In this document: piece by piece, positions 1 to 6,299 of the stretch
How positions within the stretch are numbered: position 1 is the first letter of the stretch
Layout: each line of letters begins with the position of its first letter
From: Planctomycetota bacterium
GTDB taxonomy: Bacteria; Planctomycetota; Phycisphaerae; WQYP01
NCBI GenBank assembly: GCA_021816165.1
Contig: JAKAYZ010000139.1
Coordinates: forward strand, 1 to 6,502
Reading direction: 5' to 3'
DNA: 6,502 nucleotides
Translations under genes and position numbers: made by a program
The notes under the pieces: generated by a model
The model's input: only the letters and a program-made list of their open reading frames with translations
Database searches by the model: none
What the model was told of the DNA's origin: nothing

Positions 1-90
1 TAGGTTTCCCCATCGCTTGAGCACGCCTGATGCACCTGGTTCATCGGCATCAAATGAGCGTTCGTACTGAGGAGCTTTTCTGTGCGGCAT
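1..90 (-). CDS. N-terminal fragment of an unrecognised protein, cut by the left window edge
   Basis: Thirty codons are open from an ATG at 88-90 to the window edge. The peptide begins MPHRKAPQYERSFDADEPGA and goes on SGVLKRWGNL. It is hydrophilic, with no signal peptide or membrane segment in this part. On the minus strand GGAG (100-103) lies 9 bases before the ATG, a usable Shine-Dalgarno. A second in-frame ATG at 103-105 would add five residues but has no such site, so the inner ATG is preferred. The frame upstream reaches a TAA without another start. I do not recognise the family. It is divergent from the small basic gene at 460. The call rests on the open frame, start signal and plausible composition only, and a chance open frame of this length is possible. 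Confidence 0.45.
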   Translation of the reverse strand, partial: MPHRKAPQYERSFDADEPGASGVLKRWGNL

Positions 91-157
91 AAATGCCCGC
101 TCCATGGTGGTGCATTTACCAGGCTCACATTCCGCGATTTTAACCCCGCCTTGACCG

Positions 158-285
158 CGTTGGATTCCTTACCGCGCACGATGCGGTCGGACTCCAACGG
201 ACGGACAAATGCAGGTCCGTTATTCCTGGCGCAGGGGGCGACGAGCTACCGCCGTGCGCACAGAGTCAGCAGTGCCGCTGATTTT
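158..285. other. Hairpin-dense segment, candidate structured RNA
   Basis: Four non-overlapping inverted repeats follow one another. The first pairs CGTTGGA (158-164) with TCCAACG (193-199), continues with CC/GG (167-168/189-190), and is capped by ACCGC/GCGGT (171-175/183-187). The second pairs ACGGAC (201-206) with GTCCGT (215-220), directly abutting the first. The third pairs GCGCA (229-233) with TGCGC (255-259) around GGCG/CGCC (237-240/250-253). The fourth pairs AGTCAGC (264-270) with GCTGATT (277-283, one G-T pair) and is followed on the plus strand by Ts to 285, as in a weak terminator. The strand is not determined and no known RNA family was recognised. GC-rich DNA yields many short inverted repeats by chance, so this is a candidate only. 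Confidence 0.3.
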
Positions 286-380
286 CGCATGGCCATTGAA
301 CGACTGCCCGTAAACCCGGCTCGCCATGTTCCGCCAAGGCGGACATTTCTATTGTGGCTTGACACCCGCGTTTTGGACTT

Positions 381-409
381 TTGCGGTTTTTTCTTATTCG
401 GGGTATACT
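381..409 (+). promoter_or_regulatory. Probable sigma-70-type promoter of the small basic gene
   Basis: TATACT at 404-409 differs from the consensus -10 at one base. TTGCGG at 381-386 lies 17 bases upstream and matches the -35 consensus at three positions. The expected start of transcription is near 416, giving a leader of about 44 bases. A perfect TTGACA at 359-364 is too far upstream (39 bases) to pair with this -10. The region between is rich in T. Confidence 0.5.
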
Positions 410-424
410 GCGGAGCTTTGAATT

Positions 425-443
425 TGTTAATGGACGGTTAACA
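425..443 (+). promoter_or_regulatory. Perfect 6-bp dyad in the leader, operator-like
   Basis: TGTTAA (425-430) and TTAACA (438-443) are exact inverted repeats separated by 7 bases. The 19-bp dyad lies just after the predicted transcription start (about 416) and just before the Shine-Dalgarno TGAGGA (447-452). A repressor bound here would block early transcription. Alternatively the RNA hairpin, which is weak and AT-rich, could affect ribosome access. No regulator is encoded nearby that could be matched to it. Confidence 0.35.
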
Positions 444-459
444 TACTGAGGATTTGAAC

Positions 460-576
460 ATGGCACGCAGAAAGAGAAATCATAAGTTACGTTGGGCTGG
501 CAAGGCCGCTAATCATGGCCGCAAGCCCAGCCGCGGTCGGATCAAAGGGTGGAGCGCTAAGCACTACGGTCTGTAA
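460..576 (+). CDS. Small, extremely basic protein (38 residues), unrecognised
   Basis: The peptide begins MARRKRNHKLRWAGKAANHG and ends RKPSRGRIKGWSAKHYGL. It has seven Arg, six Lys and three His, no Asp, Glu or Cys, and two Trp. This composition suits RNA binding, for example a ribosome-associated protein, but I cannot place it in a family; it does not match bL34, bL36 or bTHX as I know them. TGAGGA (447-452) is a good Shine-Dalgarno 7 bases before the ATG, and a promoter-like element lies at 381-409. The last 20 bases overlap the 3' end of the convergent aroA. Codons 12-25 contain a strong potential hairpin (GGCTGG 495-500 with CCAGCC 527-532, inner GGCC pair), which could also help end aroA transcripts. 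It is short, so coding status rests on the start signals, composition and clean stop. Confidence 0.7.
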   Translation: MARRKRNHKLRWAGKAANHGRKPSRGRIKGWSAKHYGL

Positions 577-1885
577 TACAGGCTTGGAAATCCTTGAAAA
601 ATTCAGGATAGGTCTTGGCCGCACACTGAGGGTTCTCAATTTCAATACCGGCAATGCGCGTTGCGGCAACCGCAAAGGCCATAGCCATGCGATGGTCGTC
701 ATAGGTGCTGATACGGGCTGCGTGCGGTTTGGCCGGCGGATCGATGACAATGCTGTCGGTCGTGGTGGAAACCACCGCACCTAGTTTGGTGAGTTCCTTT
801 TCCAGGGCACTGAGCCGGTCCGTTTCCTTCACCCGCAAATTTCCGACATTCAATATCCGCGTTGGCCCCTGGGCAAACAGGGCCACGACCGCCAATGTTT
901 GAACCATATCTGGAATACCATTCATATTGATGGTAATACCGGTGAGATTGCGGCAGCCCCCCAGATGAATGGCATCTGATTCCATCATCATGTTGGCACC
1001 CATTTGCCGCAACACATCGGCAAACAAAACGTCTCCCTGCAGGGAATTTCTACCCAACCCCTGTATCGTGACCTGTGAACCGGGGCATATGGCGGCGGCG
1101 GCAAGGAAATAACTGGCATTGCTGGCGTCCGGCTCAATGGCGTATTGCCGGCCCTGATAGCCAACGCCATTGGGGATATGAATAACCCGATTCGCGGCGG
1201 CGTTATCGGCCATGCGCGCGGTCTGACTGATCACGCCGAACTGCTCCATCATAGCCAAGGTCATGCGAACATAAGGTTCACTGGTAACCGGCCCGATTAA
1301 TTCGACATTCACAGCGGTGCGGGCCAATGGAGCGGCCATAAGAATCGCGGAAATATACTGGCTGCTTTGCGTGGCGGAAAACCGGCAGGTACCGCCGGCC
1401 AAGCCCCCTCCCACACGAACCGGCGGATAGCCGGACTGCCCGGCATAATCAGCCGTGGCACCGATGGCTCGCAACGCGGTAACGAGTTCGCCAATCGGGC
1501 GTTGTCTCATGCGTTCCACACCATCCAGGACATATTGCCCTTCCGCGGCGGAACACATGGCCGCAAGAAAGCGAATCGTCGTACCGGAATTGCCGCAAAA
1601 CAGTTCAGCCGACGCATTGGGTATCTTTCCGCCCAGGCCTTGAATGGTAATACTGTGTCCCGGCTGATCCACGCTTAAGGCAAAGCCCAGCTTTTGCAGA
1701 GATTCGATCATACGCTGGGTGTCATCGGCAAACAGCACGCCGGTCAGCATGCTTGTACCGTTGGCCATGGCCGCCAAAGGCAGCGCCCGGTTGGTAATGC
1801 TTTTACTGCCCGCAATACGCGGTGAGGCCTTAAAGGGCCGCATTGGCGGGATGATGGTCATGAGGTCTGGGCTTGGATCGGGCAT
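557..1885 (-). CDS. aroA: 3-phosphoshikimate 1-carboxyvinyltransferase (EPSP synthase)
   Basis: EPSP synthase joins phosphoenolpyruvate to shikimate-3-phosphate, the sixth step of the cytosolic shikimate pathway to chorismate. The 442 residues are near the usual 425-450. Visible motifs are GSKSITNR (26-33, with K28, S29, R33), GNSGTTIRF (98-106), RMRQRPIGE (125-133), SSQYISA (174-180), EPDASNASYF (251-260), PDM (325-327, with D326), RVKETDR (351-357), DDHRMAM (396-402) and K424. Most resemble the E. coli-like class, but GNSGTT is more like the Bacillus type, and Phe106 replaces the Pro at E. coli position 101, next to the glyphosate site. The gene follows the exported-protein gene by 33 bases with no clear Shine-Dalgarno, so it is probably cotranscribed. 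An in-frame ATG at 1859-1861 (residue 9) would give a more typical N-terminus; the longer start is kept provisionally. Confidence 0.96.
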   Translation of the reverse strand: MPDPSPDLMTIIPPMRPFKASPRIAGSKSITNRALPLAAMANGTSMLTGVLFADDTQRMIESLQKLGFALSVDQPGHSITIQGLGGKIPNASAELFCGNSGTTIRFLAAMCSAAEGQYVLDGVERMRQRPIGELVTALRAIGATADYAGQSGYPPVRVGGGLAGGTCRFSATQSSQYISAILMAAPLARTAVNVELIGPVTSEPYVRMTLAMMEQFGVISQTARMADNAAANRVIHIPNGVGYQGRQYAIEPDASNASYFLAAAAICPGSQVTIQGLGRNSLQGDVLFADVLRQMGANMMMESDAIHLGGCRNLTGITINMNGIPDMVQTLAVVALFAQGPTRILNVGNLRVKETDRLSALEKELTKLGAVVSTTTDSIVIDPPAKPHAARISTYDDHRMAMAFAVAATRIAGIEIENPQCAAKTYPEFFKDFQACITDRSA

Positions 1886-1918
1886 AAAGGCAACAACGCT
1901 TCCCGTGAGACTGCCGGA

Positions 1919-2971
1919 TTAACGGGTTTGCAGAGCGGAAATCCGGTGCGGAATGACAATTTTGGGAAAAAGCTTCTGCACCGCGCCCGGCTGCCCCTGC
2001 GCACCGGTAATGCCATTTACAGCCAGAAGAATTGCGGCTGGATCACTCTGGGCATTGAGGCCCGTGAGTGAAAAATTAGTCGTTCCGGTAATCGCATTCA
2101 TGGCATCGGCGGCGTTGTTGATAGCGCTGAACGCAGAGAGTTTTTGCTTACGATCTAAAAGTCCGGCACTTAAATATTGTGCCGTATCACTCATCAAAAT
2201 CGACAGGGTATTGATGGCCTCCGCTTTTTGAGTATCCGTCAACGTTGAACCGCGCCGGGCCGCATCAGCCAGGTTGGCCGCCAGGCCACTGGTGATGTCC
2301 AGGTTGTTGGGCACCACATCATCATAACCGACAATACCGCGGGCAATCGCGTTGGAAATCAGATTTGCCAAGCCGGTGGGCAGAGGGTTCTGCGTTAACA
2401 GAACTTTGCTCATTTCCTCAGCAACCAGCGGATCTGATTCAGCAGCCAGAGCCTGTTGCACAGCGGCAACGGCCTGCTGATACGCCGGTCCGATGGACAT
2501 CAGGGGCGTAAAAATATGCCCCATTCCCTTGGCTCCCCAATAGCGAACGGCCGGGTTGGCATTGGTTAAGGCCGTCTGCAGCGGTGCCTGCATACTGATG
2601 TCGCCAATCGAACCAATTGTGATAGCGGCATTTAACGCCGTTTTCTTATTTGACAGCAGGGAAGTGAAGTCATTGGCTACCTGCGTTCCGAAATCGTAGG
2701 TGAATTCAGCGGAAGGCGGATTGGTGGTTGACTGCAGCGGGGCCAGCAGGCGCCGCCGCGCACGGACCATATCCGATTGATGCGCCGCAGCGGACATTTG
2801 CTGAGCATAATATTGCACAAATGCGGCAATTTTAGCCTGATCGGATGCGGTGGGAGTTCCGCGGGATGGGAGCGGCAGCGGCGGTGCCGCACCGTAAGCC
2901 AATTGCGTTAACAACAATCCCGCCGAACCCAGCAGGGATAACACCAAGCTTTTTTGCCGCTTAACCATCAT
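1919..2971 (-). CDS. Exported alanine-rich protein with HEAT-like repeats, function unknown
   Basis: The chosen start gives 350 residues. The N-terminus MMVKRQKSLVLSLLGSAGLL is a classic Sec signal peptide: a basic start, a hydrophobic core, and likely cleavage after A-Y-G near residue 27, before a Pro-rich linker. The mature part is helical and lacks Cys. Residues about 112-155 (ALNAAITIGSIGD, then LQTALTNANPAVRYWGAKGM) resemble a PBS-lyase-type HEAT repeat, and a weaker unit follows at about 165-190 (VQQALAAESDPLVAEEM). HEAT repeats usually serve protein binding; no catalytic motif is seen. An ATG two codons earlier (2975-2977) is only 2 bases from the GGAG, whereas the ATG at 2969-2971 has the normal spacing of 8. 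It has its own promoter and lies 33 bases before aroA, which has no obvious functional link. The periplasmic or surface location is inferred. Confidence 0.85.
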   Translation of the reverse strand: MMVKRQKSLVLSLLGSAGLLLTQLAYGAAPPLPLPSRGTPTASDQAKIAAFVQYYAQQMSAAAHQSDMVRARRRLLAPLQSTTNPPSAEFTYDFGTQVANDFTSLLSNKKTALNAAITIGSIGDISMQAPLQTALTNANPAVRYWGAKGMGHIFTPLMSIGPAYQQAVAAVQQALAAESDPLVAEEMSKVLLTQNPLPTGLANLISNAIARGIVGYDDVVPNNLDITSGLAANLADAARRGSTLTDTQKAEAINTLSILMSDTAQYLSAGLLDRKQKLSAFSAINNAADAMNAITGTTNFSLTGLNAQSDPAAILLAVNGITGAQGQPGAVQKLFPKIVIPHRISALQTR

Positions 2972-2979
2972 TTCCATAT

Positions 2980-2983
2980 CTCC
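2980..2983 (-). promoter_or_regulatory. Shine-Dalgarno GGAG that decides the start of the exported-protein gene
   Basis: On the minus strand GGAG ends 8 bases before the ATG at 2969-2971 and 11 before the ATG at 2966-2968, but only 2 bases before the ATG at 2975-2977. The spacing favours the start at 2971, or less likely 2968, over the longest open frame. Confidence 0.55.
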
Positions 2984-3070
2984 GATGCGATGCAGGCCTG
3001 ATCGACCCGTGCTGGATCAGCAGCGGGCATGATCATCATTCTCCGCCGAGCGCCGTCCGCACAATCCTGA

Positions 3071-3099
3071 ACCGTAACACGCGCCGTGCCGCATGTCAA
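3071..3099 (-). promoter_or_regulatory. Sigma-70-type promoter of the exported protein-aroA unit
   Basis: On the minus strand a perfect TTGACA (3094-3099) is followed after 17 bases by TACGGT (3071-3076). The hexamer is preceded by TGT, giving the extended -10 form TG-N. Transcription would start near 3064 and leave a leader of roughly 90 bases, which contains the small dyad TGCTG-ATC-CAGCA. The -35 begins only 13 bases past the stop of the upstream UVR-motif gene, so read-through from that gene may add to expression. Confidence 0.6.
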
Positions 3100-3111
3100 G
3101 ATTCCAGTGCC

Positions 3112-4014
3112 TCAGGCATTACCCGGTTCATTGGTGGAATGGTCTTGAGATTGCGAATCCGGAGCCACTTTGCGGCGGCCTTTTCGCCGGGTTGCCGTCC
3201 GGCGTTTTGCAATCGCGGCACGCACGGCGGGTTTGACCATTACTGAGCCGGCGGCGTGCAGAGCCATGAGCTGATCCCGCAGTTGAGCCGCTTCTTCATA
3301 TTTTTCTCCGGCCACCGCTTTTTTCAACAGCCGATGAAGTTCTTCACGCGGATCCGGCGGTAACTGCCGACGAATGTCATGGATCATATCCGCAAGAATC
3401 AGCGCCTCCGGCGATTGGCTGGCCGCCGGATTGCCATAGGTGCGAATCACATTTCTCAACGTGCCGCGGAGATACGCGATGGAGGTATTTACAAATCCGT
3501 CGCGCAGCGCCGCACAGGCGCGGGCACGCCCTTCCATCATGATAATATAGGGGCGATACTGCTCCAGAAGTTCGCGGTCCTGTTCGGTGGGACCAAAATC
3601 GCGACACAGATTCAAAATGCCGATATTGTGGCGCGTATCGCGCACCACACCGTCGTACTGGCCCAATACAAAAAGACTCAAATACCGGTGATAGAACATG
3701 GCGGATTCTTCGCGCAACCGCTGGCATTCCCGCCGGGTAAGTTGAAAGTCATTCTCGTTACCGGTACTTTCGCAATGCTTCTTCAGGCGATGAAGTTGAT
3801 AATCCAGTTCCGAGGCGCATTTGTGTGGACGCCTGCCATCAGGCCGGCCGCTGACTTCCATCTGCAGCAGTCCGAGATCTAGACGCAACTGAATTTTGGC
3901 TTTACCGTCGCGTCCGCGGATAATGCGAACATTGACCTGTCCTGGTTCAAAACTCCAGCCGGAAAGAGCTGAGGATATATCAACACTCTCCGGATTTTTT
4001 GGCGCTCGCGGCAT
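3112..4014 (-). CDS. UVR-motif (UvrB/UvrC motif) protein, planctomycete-type
   Basis: The 300-residue protein carries a UVR motif near the C-terminus: EELHRLLKKAVAGEKYEEAA at 224-243, continuing QLRDQL to 249. The UVR motif mediates the UvrB-UvrC contact in excision repair and also occurs in McsA and ClpC, so here it suggests a protein-protein contact. No nuclease, helicase or zinc-binding Cys motif is seen, so it is neither UvrB nor UvrC, and not a typical McsA. Residues 20-60 hold the segment W-S-F-E-P-G-Q-V-N-V-R and R-L-D-L-G-L-L-Q-M-E-V-S-G-R-P-D-G, which I recall from planctomycete homologues. The middle (about 105-190) is helical and may be TPR-like. The tail (261-283) is rich in Arg and Lys, suiting nucleic-acid binding. 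GGGAGGT ends 5 bases before the ATG, a near-ideal Shine-Dalgarno, so good translation is expected. It appears to be transcribed alone. Confidence 0.88.
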   Translation of the reverse strand: MPRAPKNPESVDISSALSGWSFEPGQVNVRIIRGRDGKAKIQLRLDLGLLQMEVSGRPDGRRPHKCASELDYQLHRLKKHCESTGNENDFQLTRRECQRLREESAMFYHRYLSLFVLGQYDGVVRDTRHNIGILNLCRDFGPTEQDRELLEQYRPYIIMMEGRARACAALRDGFVNTSIAYLRGTLRNVIRTYGNPAASQSPEALILADMIHDIRRQLPPDPREELHRLLKKAVAGEKYEEAAQLRDQLMALHAAGSVMVKPAVRAAIAKRRTATRRKGRRKVAPDSQSQDHSTNEPGNA

Positions 4015-4059
4015 GTCGCACCTCCCGTAAAGTCACACCACCCTCATTCCTATTTTCAG

Positions 4060-4065
4060 ATTATA
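4060..4065 (-). promoter_or_regulatory. Consensus -10 (TATAAT) of the UVR-motif gene
   Basis: A perfect TATAAT on the minus strand lies 45 bases before the start codon at 4014, placing the transcript start near 4053. No good -35 is found at 16-18 bases; TTGCGT is present but 20 bases away. The region further upstream is A/T-rich (4090-4126), as in an UP element, which may offset the weak -35, or an activator may be needed. Confidence 0.5.
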
Positions 4066-4085
4066 CCGTGTGGTACGCCGACTGC

Positions 4086-4130
4086 ACGCAAAACTTGAGA
4101 AAAATTTGTCTCGTTCGAACTTTTTTGCGT
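4086..4130. repeat. 8-bp inverted repeat enclosing an 8-bp palindrome, upstream of the UVR-gene promoter
   Basis: ACGCAAAA (4086-4093) and TTTTGCGT (4123-4130) are exact inverted copies with 29 bases between them. Inside lies the perfect palindrome GTTCGAAC (4113-4120). The arm nearer the gene overlaps the expected -35 position of the minus-strand promoter whose -10 is at 4060-4065, and the other arm lies about 70 bases upstream of the transcript start. This layout would suit a regulator bound at two sites, or simply a structured AT-rich spacer. No regulator is identified. Confidence 0.4.
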
Positions 4131-4133
4131 CCC

Positions 4134-4181
4134 AAAACAAAAATGGTCCGGACGTTCCGCAGCGCATTGCGGCGCACGGAC
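4134..4181 (-). terminator. Probable intrinsic terminator of the ABC exporter operon
   Basis: Reading the minus strand, a two-part hairpin forms from GTCCG/CGGAC (4177-4181 with 4146-4150) and CCGCA/TGCGG (4168-4172 with 4157-4161, loop of 6 bases). It is followed at once by CATTTTTGTTTT (4145-4134). The internal loop between the two stem parts is somewhat large. It lies about 120 bases past the stop of the ABC gene and just before the promoter of the next gene, as expected for a terminator. Confidence 0.45.
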
Positions 4182-4301
4182 GCACCGCGCGACGAATCCG
4201 GACGCTTGGAGTTGAGAGAAAAATACCGCGGTCTGCTTCTCCGCCAACGATCCATGCCTCTTTGCCAGATCCTTTCGGTCCGGCCCACCAGTCGGAGAAG
4301 A
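4182..4301. other. 3' untranslated region of the ABC exporter unit, no gene seen
   Basis: This GC-rich stretch lies between the TAA of the ABC gene and the putative terminator. Minus-strand open frames that run through it (starting at 4247 and at 4426) have no Shine-Dalgarno and no recognisable protein features. The plus-strand frame also lacks support. Confidence 0.6.
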
Positions 4302-6299
4302 TTATGCGTCGGGCTTCGGCGCAAGATCCTGGCCATAGGTGAATTCATTGTACAGCCGGGCGTATTGGCCATGGAGTTCCAGGAGGCTCTGGTGCGTGCC
4401 TTGTTCAACAATGCGACCATGATCAAGAACCAGTACCTGATGCGCGCCGATGATCGTGCTTAAACGGTGCGCGACGATAAAGGTTGTGCGGTTTTCCACC
4501 AGGCGTTCCAGCGCATTCTGAATCAGAAGCTCGGTTTGTGTATCAATGGCACTGGTGGCTTCATCGAGAATCAATATGCGCGGATTGGCCAGAAATGCCC
4601 GACAGAAGCAGACCAGTTGCCGCTGCCCCAGGCTCAAAGATCCACCGCGCTCGCCCACGTTGGTCTGGAAGCCATCTTTAAGCCGGGCAAGAATATCATA
4701 ACAGTCCAACTGGCGGGCGGCGTCATACACCTGCTGATCCGTGGCGTCCGGTCGCGTGTAACGGATGTTGTCCATGACCGTACCGGTAAATAGAAAATTG
4801 TTCTGTGATACAATGCCGGTTTGCCGGTGCAGGCTTTCACCCTGAATTTTCCGCAGGTCATAACCGTCAACGAGAATCCGTCCCCGCTGCGGCTGATAAA
4901 ACCGGCAGATCAGACTGATCACCGTTGATTTGCCACACCCGGTATGTCCGACCAGTGCGACCGTCTGGCCCGGACGGGCTTGAAAATTAATATCATGCAG
5001 CACCGGCTTGGCGGGATCGTAGCCGAAACTTACATTCTCAAAATGCACGGTTCCGCGGATTTCCGGAAGCACGACGGCATCGGGTACGTCCGCCACCTGC
5101 GGCTTTTCCGCCAGCAGAATCTGCACTCTTTCCGCACACGCCATGGCCATCATGGTGTCGTTGTAAAAATTGCCGAAATTGATCACCGGCCCCATAAACC
5201 AGTCCCAGTAAACATACAGCGCCACGAGTTCGCCGACTTTAAAGCGTTGCGGGGCCGGATCATTGGCGGTGTGAAATACCAGCCAGGTGCCAAAAAGCAG
5301 AATGATCACCTTGCCCAAAAAACCCACGACTCCCAGCAGGGGCTGATAAATACCATTAATACAGGCGGCACGCATGTTATTGGCGGTGTTGGTGCTTTGC
5401 AGATCATTGAACACATCGAGATTCTGATTCTGCCGGTTAAATGCGGTCACCACTCGCATACCGGAAATGTTTTCCGCCAGATTGGTACTCACGCGGGTAT
5501 ACCCTTCGCGCGTCATGCGCCAGGCGATACCAACCTTGCGGCGGTAGAAATTGTTCATCAAATAAAGGACCGGCCCCAGCCAGAGCACCGCGAGGCCGAT
5601 TCGCCAGTCCATCAACATGATGATCGTTGCGGCAATGAGCATCATGGTAATATTGGAAAATGCGGTATTGATACCCCATACAATGAAATTGGACATGGAA
5701 TCAATATCGCTGGTGCCGCGGGTTAAAATGCGGCCAAAACGGGTTTTGTCATAAAAATTCATGGACAGCTCCTGCAGGTGCGCAAAAACCGCCCGGCGCA
5801 GCGTGAAGATCACTTTTTGCCCGATCAGCGTTGTGTAATAAATACCGAATCGTTGCAGCAGCAGGGCCGCCGTCATGGTTAAAGCCCAGGCGAAAATGGT
5901 GGAACTGATATTCAAATACGCCAGGTCCCGGTGCCCGAGTTGTGCAAGCGAACCGGCGGCACCGGCGTTAAACCAGCCGACCATATTAATGATATAAGAT
6001 GTAAATATATTGGGGTGTTTTCCCGGTATATCCATGTCCACAAGCTGCTGCATATAGCGCGGCGTGATCATTTCCAGCAAATTGACGGCCGTGCCGACCA
6101 TGGTGGTGAGAATATACGCATTGCGGTAGGGTCGCATCCAGCCCAGAACACCGCGAAGAACCTTGCGGTCAATGGGTTTGTAATCCAACTCCGCATCCTG
6201 ATCGGATGACAGATTTGCGCCCTGTGCGGCAGTAGCGCGTGGCGTTGAAGAGGTGAGCGTCCGCCTGGCTCGGCGCTTAAATGGAAATGTCGCCTTCAT
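4302..6299 (-). CDS. ABC exporter half-transporter (membrane domain fused to ATPase domain)
   Basis: The 665-residue protein has the type IV (exporter-type) ABC half-transporter layout. After a basic N-terminal extension of about 55 residues come about six membrane segments (near 61-80, 131-150, 205-228, 230-250, 320-343 and 355-380). The ATPase domain follows from about 415: aromatic A-loop Y427, Walker [10 protein letters not shown] (451-459), Q-loop Q499, signature LSLGQ (555-559, a variant of LSGGQ), Walker B ILILDE (575-580) with catalytic E580, D-loop SAID (583-586) and switch H611. All residues needed for ATP hydrolysis are present. Its ATG overlaps the upstream stop as ATGA, and GGAGG (6307-6311) lies 7 bases before it, so translation is coupled. 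The pair probably forms a heterodimeric exporter in the inner membrane. The substrate, whether lipid, drug or peptide, cannot be told. Confidence 0.95.
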   Translation of the reverse strand: MKATFPFKRRARRTLTSSTPRATAAQGANLSSDQDAELDYKPIDRKVLRGVLGWMRPYRNAYILTTMVGTAVNLLEMITPRYMQQLVDMDIPGKHPNIFTSYIINMVGWFNAGAAGSLAQLGHRDLAYLNISSTIFAWALTMTAALLLQRFGIYYTTLIGQKVIFTLRRAVFAHLQELSMNFYDKTRFGRILTRGTSDIDSMSNFIVWGINTAFSNITMMLIAATIIMLMDWRIGLAVLWLGPVLYLMNNFYRRKVGIAWRMTREGYTRVSTNLAENISGMRVVTAFNRQNQNLDVFNDLQSTNTANNMRAACINGIYQPLLGVVGFLGKVIILLFGTWLVFHTANDPAPQRFKVGELVALYVYWDWFMGPVINFGNFYNDTMMAMACAERVQILLAEKPQVADVPDAVVLPEIRGTVHFENVSFGYDPAKPVLHDINFQARPGQTVALVGHTGCGKSTVISLICRFYQPQRGRILVDGYDLRKIQGESLHRQTGIVSQNNFLFTGTVMDNIRYTRPDATDQQVYDAARQLDCYDILARLKDGFQTNVGERGGSLSLGQRQLVCFCRAFLANPRILILDEATSAIDTQTELLIQNALERLVENRTTFIVAHRLSTIIGAHQVLVLDHGRIVEQGTHQSLLELHGQYARLYNEFTYGQDLAPKPDA

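Larger units (their letters stand above)
91..459. other. Divergent intergenic region of about 370 bases
   Basis: This stretch lies between the two divergent starts at 90 (minus) and 460 (plus). Its left part holds a run of potential hairpins (158-283) and a further one at 326-346, which has arms TCCGCC and GGCGGA with an ATG/CAT extension across one bulged T. Its right part holds a T-rich tract, a -10 element and a dyad before the small gene at 460. A 119-codon open frame at 82-441 (plus) crosses all these signals. It has no Shine-Dalgarno and no recognisable domain, so I do not treat it as a gene. No clear promoter for the leftward gene was found; TAAAAT on the minus strand at 137-142 has no matching -35. 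Confidence 0.7.

Noticed and set aside
359..364. Perfect TTGACA as a -35 box
   Set aside because: No -10-like hexamer lies 15-19 bases downstream; the TATACT is 39 bases away.
82..441. 119-codon plus-strand open frame
   Set aside because: It has no Shine-Dalgarno and no recognisable domain, has odd composition, and runs through the predicted promoter and hairpins of the intergenic region.
266..466. 66-codon minus-strand open frame across the small gene's leader
   Set aside because: It covers the promoter and dyad in antisense, lacks a start signal and resembles no protein.
591..608. Inverted repeat TCCTTGAA / TTCAGGA near the end of aroA
   Set aside because: It needs a bulged base, has no T-run after it on either strand, and lies inside conserved aroA coding sequence.
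3109..3117. GCCT-G-AGGC palindrome at the stop of the UVR-motif gene
   Set aside because: It is too short for a terminator hairpin, with a one-base centre and no T-run.
3379..3882. 167-codon plus-strand open frame
   Set aside because: It is antisense to the UVR-motif gene and has no start signal.
4061..4426. 121-codon minus-strand open frame overlapping the ABC gene end
   Set aside because: It overlaps the conserved C-terminus of the transporter out of frame and extends into the terminator and promoter region.
4944..5726. 260-codon plus-strand open frame
   Set aside because: It is wholly antisense to the well-supported ABC exporter gene; its His-rich composition is the mirror of that coding sequence.
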